DNA from: Acidobacteriota bacterium
GTDB taxonomy: Bacteria; Acidobacteriota; Terriglobia; Bryobacterales; Bryobacteraceae
Direction of reading: 5' to 3'
Assembly: GCA_018268875.1 (NCBI GenBank)
Contig: JAFDVT010000776.1
Location: 1 to 8,200, forward strand
Length of the DNA: 8,200 bases
Under the pieces are notes generated by a model that ran no database searches, was not told where the DNA came from, and saw only the letters and a program-made list of their open reading frames with translations. This document shows positions 6,417 to 8,200 of this stretch, in pieces. Position 1 is the stretch's first letter; every line of letters starts with the position of its first letter. The translations under genes and the position numbers were made by a program.

Positions 6417-6421
6417 ATGAT
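6416..6421 (+). promoter_or_regulatory. Candidate -10 element (TATGAT) for the PhoD gene
   Basis: TATGAT matches TATAAT in five of six positions and lies in the only non-coding gap before the PhoD gene. A transcript from it would begin near 6428, downstream of ATG 6417 but upstream of ATG 6453, which favours the later start. The hexamer 17 bp upstream (TAGTAC) is a poor -35, so support is modest. Confidence 0.3.
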
Positions 6422-6452
6422 CGCAGAAGCGATGCACGATACTGTGAAGAAG

Positions 6453-7973
6453 ATGACTCGCCGGAATCTTTTGATCGCCACGCCGTTTTTACTTCGCGCC
6501 CAGCGTCCCGCCCCCGCGGTGGCCGTGGCGTCGGGGGATGTTACCGATGGCAAGGCGCTGATTTGGGCTCGTAGCGCGGGGCCGGCCTCGCGCATGACCG
6601 TTCGCTGGAAGACATCGGAAAAGGGGAGTTCGCATTCCCTTACGCGCGCCGCGGGAGGCGCCGAAAGCGACTTTACCTCGCGAATCGCGTTACGTGGGCT
6701 ACCTCCCGGCCAGACCGTGCTGTACACCGTGCAGTTCGAAGACGGCAAGAACAGTAGTGAACCGGTGGAAGGCAAGCTTCGCACGCCATCGCGCAAGATC
6801 GAGGACGGGCGCAATGTACGGTTTGCGTGGTCCGGCGACGTGGCGGGGCAAGGTTACGGCATCAATCCGGAATGGGGCGGGATGCGCGGGTTCGAGGCGG
6901 TTCGCGCCATTGAGCCCGACTTCTTCATCCATAGCGGGGACACGATATACGCGGACGGTCCCATCGCGAAAGAGGTGGTGCTGCCGAACGGCGCGGGCGT
7001 GTGGAAGAACATCGTGACGCCGGAGAAGGCGAAAGCGGCCGAGACGCTGGACGAGTTTCGCGGCGCATACCGCTACAACCTGCTGGACGCGAACGTCCGG
7101 CGTCATCTTGCCGACGTTCCGCAGATCTGGCAGTGGGACGATCACGAGGTGATGAACAACTGGTCGCCGGGTATGGACCTGTCCGGCAACATGCGATACA
7201 CGGAGAAGGACATCCGCGTGATTGCGGCGCGTGCCCGGCAGGCGTTTGGCGAATATGCGCCGATTCCGTTCGATCGCCAAGGCCGCATCTTCCGGGTGGT
7301 TCCATATGGTCCGCTGGTGGACGTTTTTGTTCTGGACATGCGGAGTTTCCGTGCCGGCAACAGTTACAACCGGCAGGAAGCGGCGGGCCCGGACACCGCA
7401 TTGCTCGGGAATCCCCAAGTGGACTGGCTGCTAAAGGCGTTGAAGGACAGCAAGGCCGTGTGGAAGGTGATTGCGTCCGACATGCCGATCGGCCTAGTGG
7501 TGGGCGATGGCAAGGATGCGCAAGGCCGTGCGAGGTACGAAGCAGTGGCGAACGGGGACGGTCCCGTGTTGGGGCGCGAGTTCGAGATCGCCAGGATTCT
7601 GAAGTTTTTGAAGGCGCAGGGGATTCGAAATACGGTTTGGCTGACCGCCGACGTGCATTACACCGCGGCGCACCGCTACTCGCCGGAACGCGCGTCGGCC
7701 GGGTTCCGCGACTTCGATCCGTTCTGGGAATTCGTGTCCGGTCCTTTGAACGCGGGTACGTTCGGACCTGGGCAACTCGATTCGACGTTCGGCCCGGAAG
7801 TGATGTTCGCCAAGCATCCGCCGAAAGGACAGTCCAACCTGCCGCCCTCGGCGGGGTATCAGTTCTTCGGCGACATCACGGTGGACGGACGTTCCAAAGC
7901 GTTGCGAGTGGTTCTGCGGGATATCGCGGGAACGGCTCTGTTTACGAAGGAGCTGGAGGCGACGGCGCGCTGA
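6453..7973 (+). CDS. PhoD-family alkaline phosphatase/phosphodiesterase, Tat-exported
   Basis: About 506 residues from ATG 6453. The N terminus MTRRNLLIATPFLLRA is a short Tat-type signal. An Fn3-like PhoD N-terminal domain follows (about 22-110, with VASGDVTDGKALIWAR), then the metallophosphatase domain. Visible metal and active-site motifs are WSGD (126-129), HSGDTIYAD (160-168), DDHEVMNNW (229-237), VLDMRS (293-298) and TADVHY (398-403), all in family order. PhoD enzymes bind Fe(III) and Ca ions and release phosphate from phosphomonoesters and phosphodiesters outside the cytoplasm. Alternative in-frame starts are ATG 6417, ATG 6432 and GTG 6444. I prefer 6453 because it leaves a compact twin-arginine n-region and follows GAAGAAG, although that purine run touches the ATG. 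The gene diverges from SYLF with 42 bp between starts and ends 3 bp from the next, convergent gene. No Pho box was recognised, so phosphate control is not shown. Confidence 0.92.
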   Translation: MTRRNLLIATPFLLRAQRPAPAVAVASGDVTDGKALIWARSAGPASRMTVRWKTSEKGSSHSLTRAAGGAESDFTSRIALRGLPPGQTVLYTVQFEDGKNSSEPVEGKLRTPSRKIEDGRNVRFAWSGDVAGQGYGINPEWGGMRGFEAVRAIEPDFFIHSGDTIYADGPIAKEVVLPNGAGVWKNIVTPEKAKAAETLDEFRGAYRYNLLDANVRRHLADVPQIWQWDDHEVMNNWSPGMDLSGNMRYTEKDIRVIAARARQAFGEYAPIPFDRQGRIFRVVPYGPLVDVFVLDMRSFRAGNSYNRQEAAGPDTALLGNPQVDWLLKALKDSKAVWKVIASDMPIGLVVGDGKDAQGRARYEAVANGDGPVLGREFEIARILKFLKAQGIRNTVWLTADVHYTAAHRYSPERASAGFRDFDPFWEFVSGPLNAGTFGPGQLDSTFGPEVMFAKHPPKGQSNLPPSAGYQFFGDITVDGRSKALRVVLRDIAGTALFTKELEATAR

Positions 7974-7976
7974 CGA

Positions 7977-8200
7977 TTAGTCTCTGCGCTTCTTTTCGAG
8001 GACGTCGAAGCCTTGCGATGCGGGGTCGAAGTTCTTGGCCGCGGCTTCCAACGGTTCGATCGACACCACAGTTCGCGTGCGCGGCAAGTAGTACAGGTTG
8101 TATTCGAGCGACGGAGCGAGAGCTTCAAACGCGGCGCGCGACACGCGGAAGCGGTTCTCGTTGATGATGTAGTCGTAGCGCGAGATCAGGTCTCCTTCAC
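7977..8200 (-). CDS. Unidentified protein, C-terminal 73 residues only
   Basis: A minus-strand frame is open from the window's right edge to TAA (7979-7977), giving 73 codons; the start lies beyond 8200. The visible peptide contains YDYIINENRFRVSRAAFEAL, then YNLYYLPRTRTVVSIEPL, and ends in a charged KKRRD tail. It looks like a small beta-rich domain in which a short strand (FRVS), a helix (AAFEAL) and a strand (YNLYYLP) lead to a terminal VVSIEP strand. Similar patterns occur at the ends of uncharacterised membrane-anchored proteins, but I do not recognise the family with confidence. Codon use is like its neighbours and the alternating hydrophobic pattern is protein-like, so I take it as real. 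It converges on PhoD with a 3-bp gap. Confidence 0.65.
   Translation of the reverse strand, partial: EGDLISRYDYIINENRFRVSRAAFEALAPSLEYNLYYLPRTRTVVSIEPLEAAAKNFDPASQGFDVLEKKRRD

Noticed and set aside
7859..8128. 89-codon minus-strand open frame across the PhoD 3' end
   Set aside because: It overlaps PhoD coding sequence. Another minus frame, open from the window edge to 7977, has far better protein-like composition.
7001..8164. 387-codon plus-strand open frame overlapping PhoD
   Set aside because: It is a +1/+2 shadow of PhoD with a low-complexity Arg/Gly/Ser peptide; PhoD motifs run through the other frame to 7973.
1..8200. CRISPR array, insertion sequence, tRNA/rRNA, phage or riboswitch signatures
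   Set aside because: No regularly spaced repeats, transposase-like peptides, tRNA-like cloverleaf ends or long structured leaders were seen. Intergenic gaps are all under about 125 bp.

Overview
The window is dense, GC-rich bacterial DNA that is almost all coding, with no RNA genes, insertion sequences, CRISPR arrays or long gene-free stretches. Several traits fit Acidobacteriota of the Solibacter/Bryobacterales kind: a transmembrane Ser/Thr kinase with PEGA repeats, several Tat-type exported enzymes, an exported SYLF protein, and an ACS-type MFS transporter beside an exported intradiol dioxygenase. This placement is inferred from gene content and style, not from a marker gene.

Left part (1-2338): the 3' end of a class V aminotransferase on the + strand runs into a two-gene minus-strand unit. 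That unit is an exported intradiol-dioxygenase-like protein (2338-1472) followed by an MFS transporter (1437-265), which overlaps the aminotransferase tail-to-tail. A 123-bp divergent intergenic region (2339-2461) carries candidate promoters for both directions.

Centre (2462-5688): a plus-strand two-gene unit. A Ser/Thr kinase with one membrane segment and two C-terminal PEGA domains overlaps, through ATGGCAATGA, a Tat-exported sulfite-oxidase-family molybdoenzyme that has a c-type heme domain fused to its C terminus. A large inverted repeat that includes the stop codon closes the unit and probably acts as a bidirectional terminator against the convergent SYLF gene.

Right part (5748-8200): an exported SYLF/Ysc84-domain protein (minus) and a PhoD-family phosphatase/phosphodiesterase (plus) are divergent, with only about 42 bp between their likely starts. 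PhoD then ends 3 bp from the 3' end of an unidentified minus-strand gene cut by the window edge.

The shared theme is the cell envelope: three likely Tat substrates (dioxygenase, molybdoenzyme, PhoD), one Sec-type exported protein, a membrane kinase with an external sensor-like part, and one permease. I see no obviously new multi-gene system. The most interesting candidates are the translationally coupled kinase-molybdoenzyme pair with its fused heme domain, and the exported dioxygenase whose Gly/Pro tail ends in a perfect DNA hairpin.
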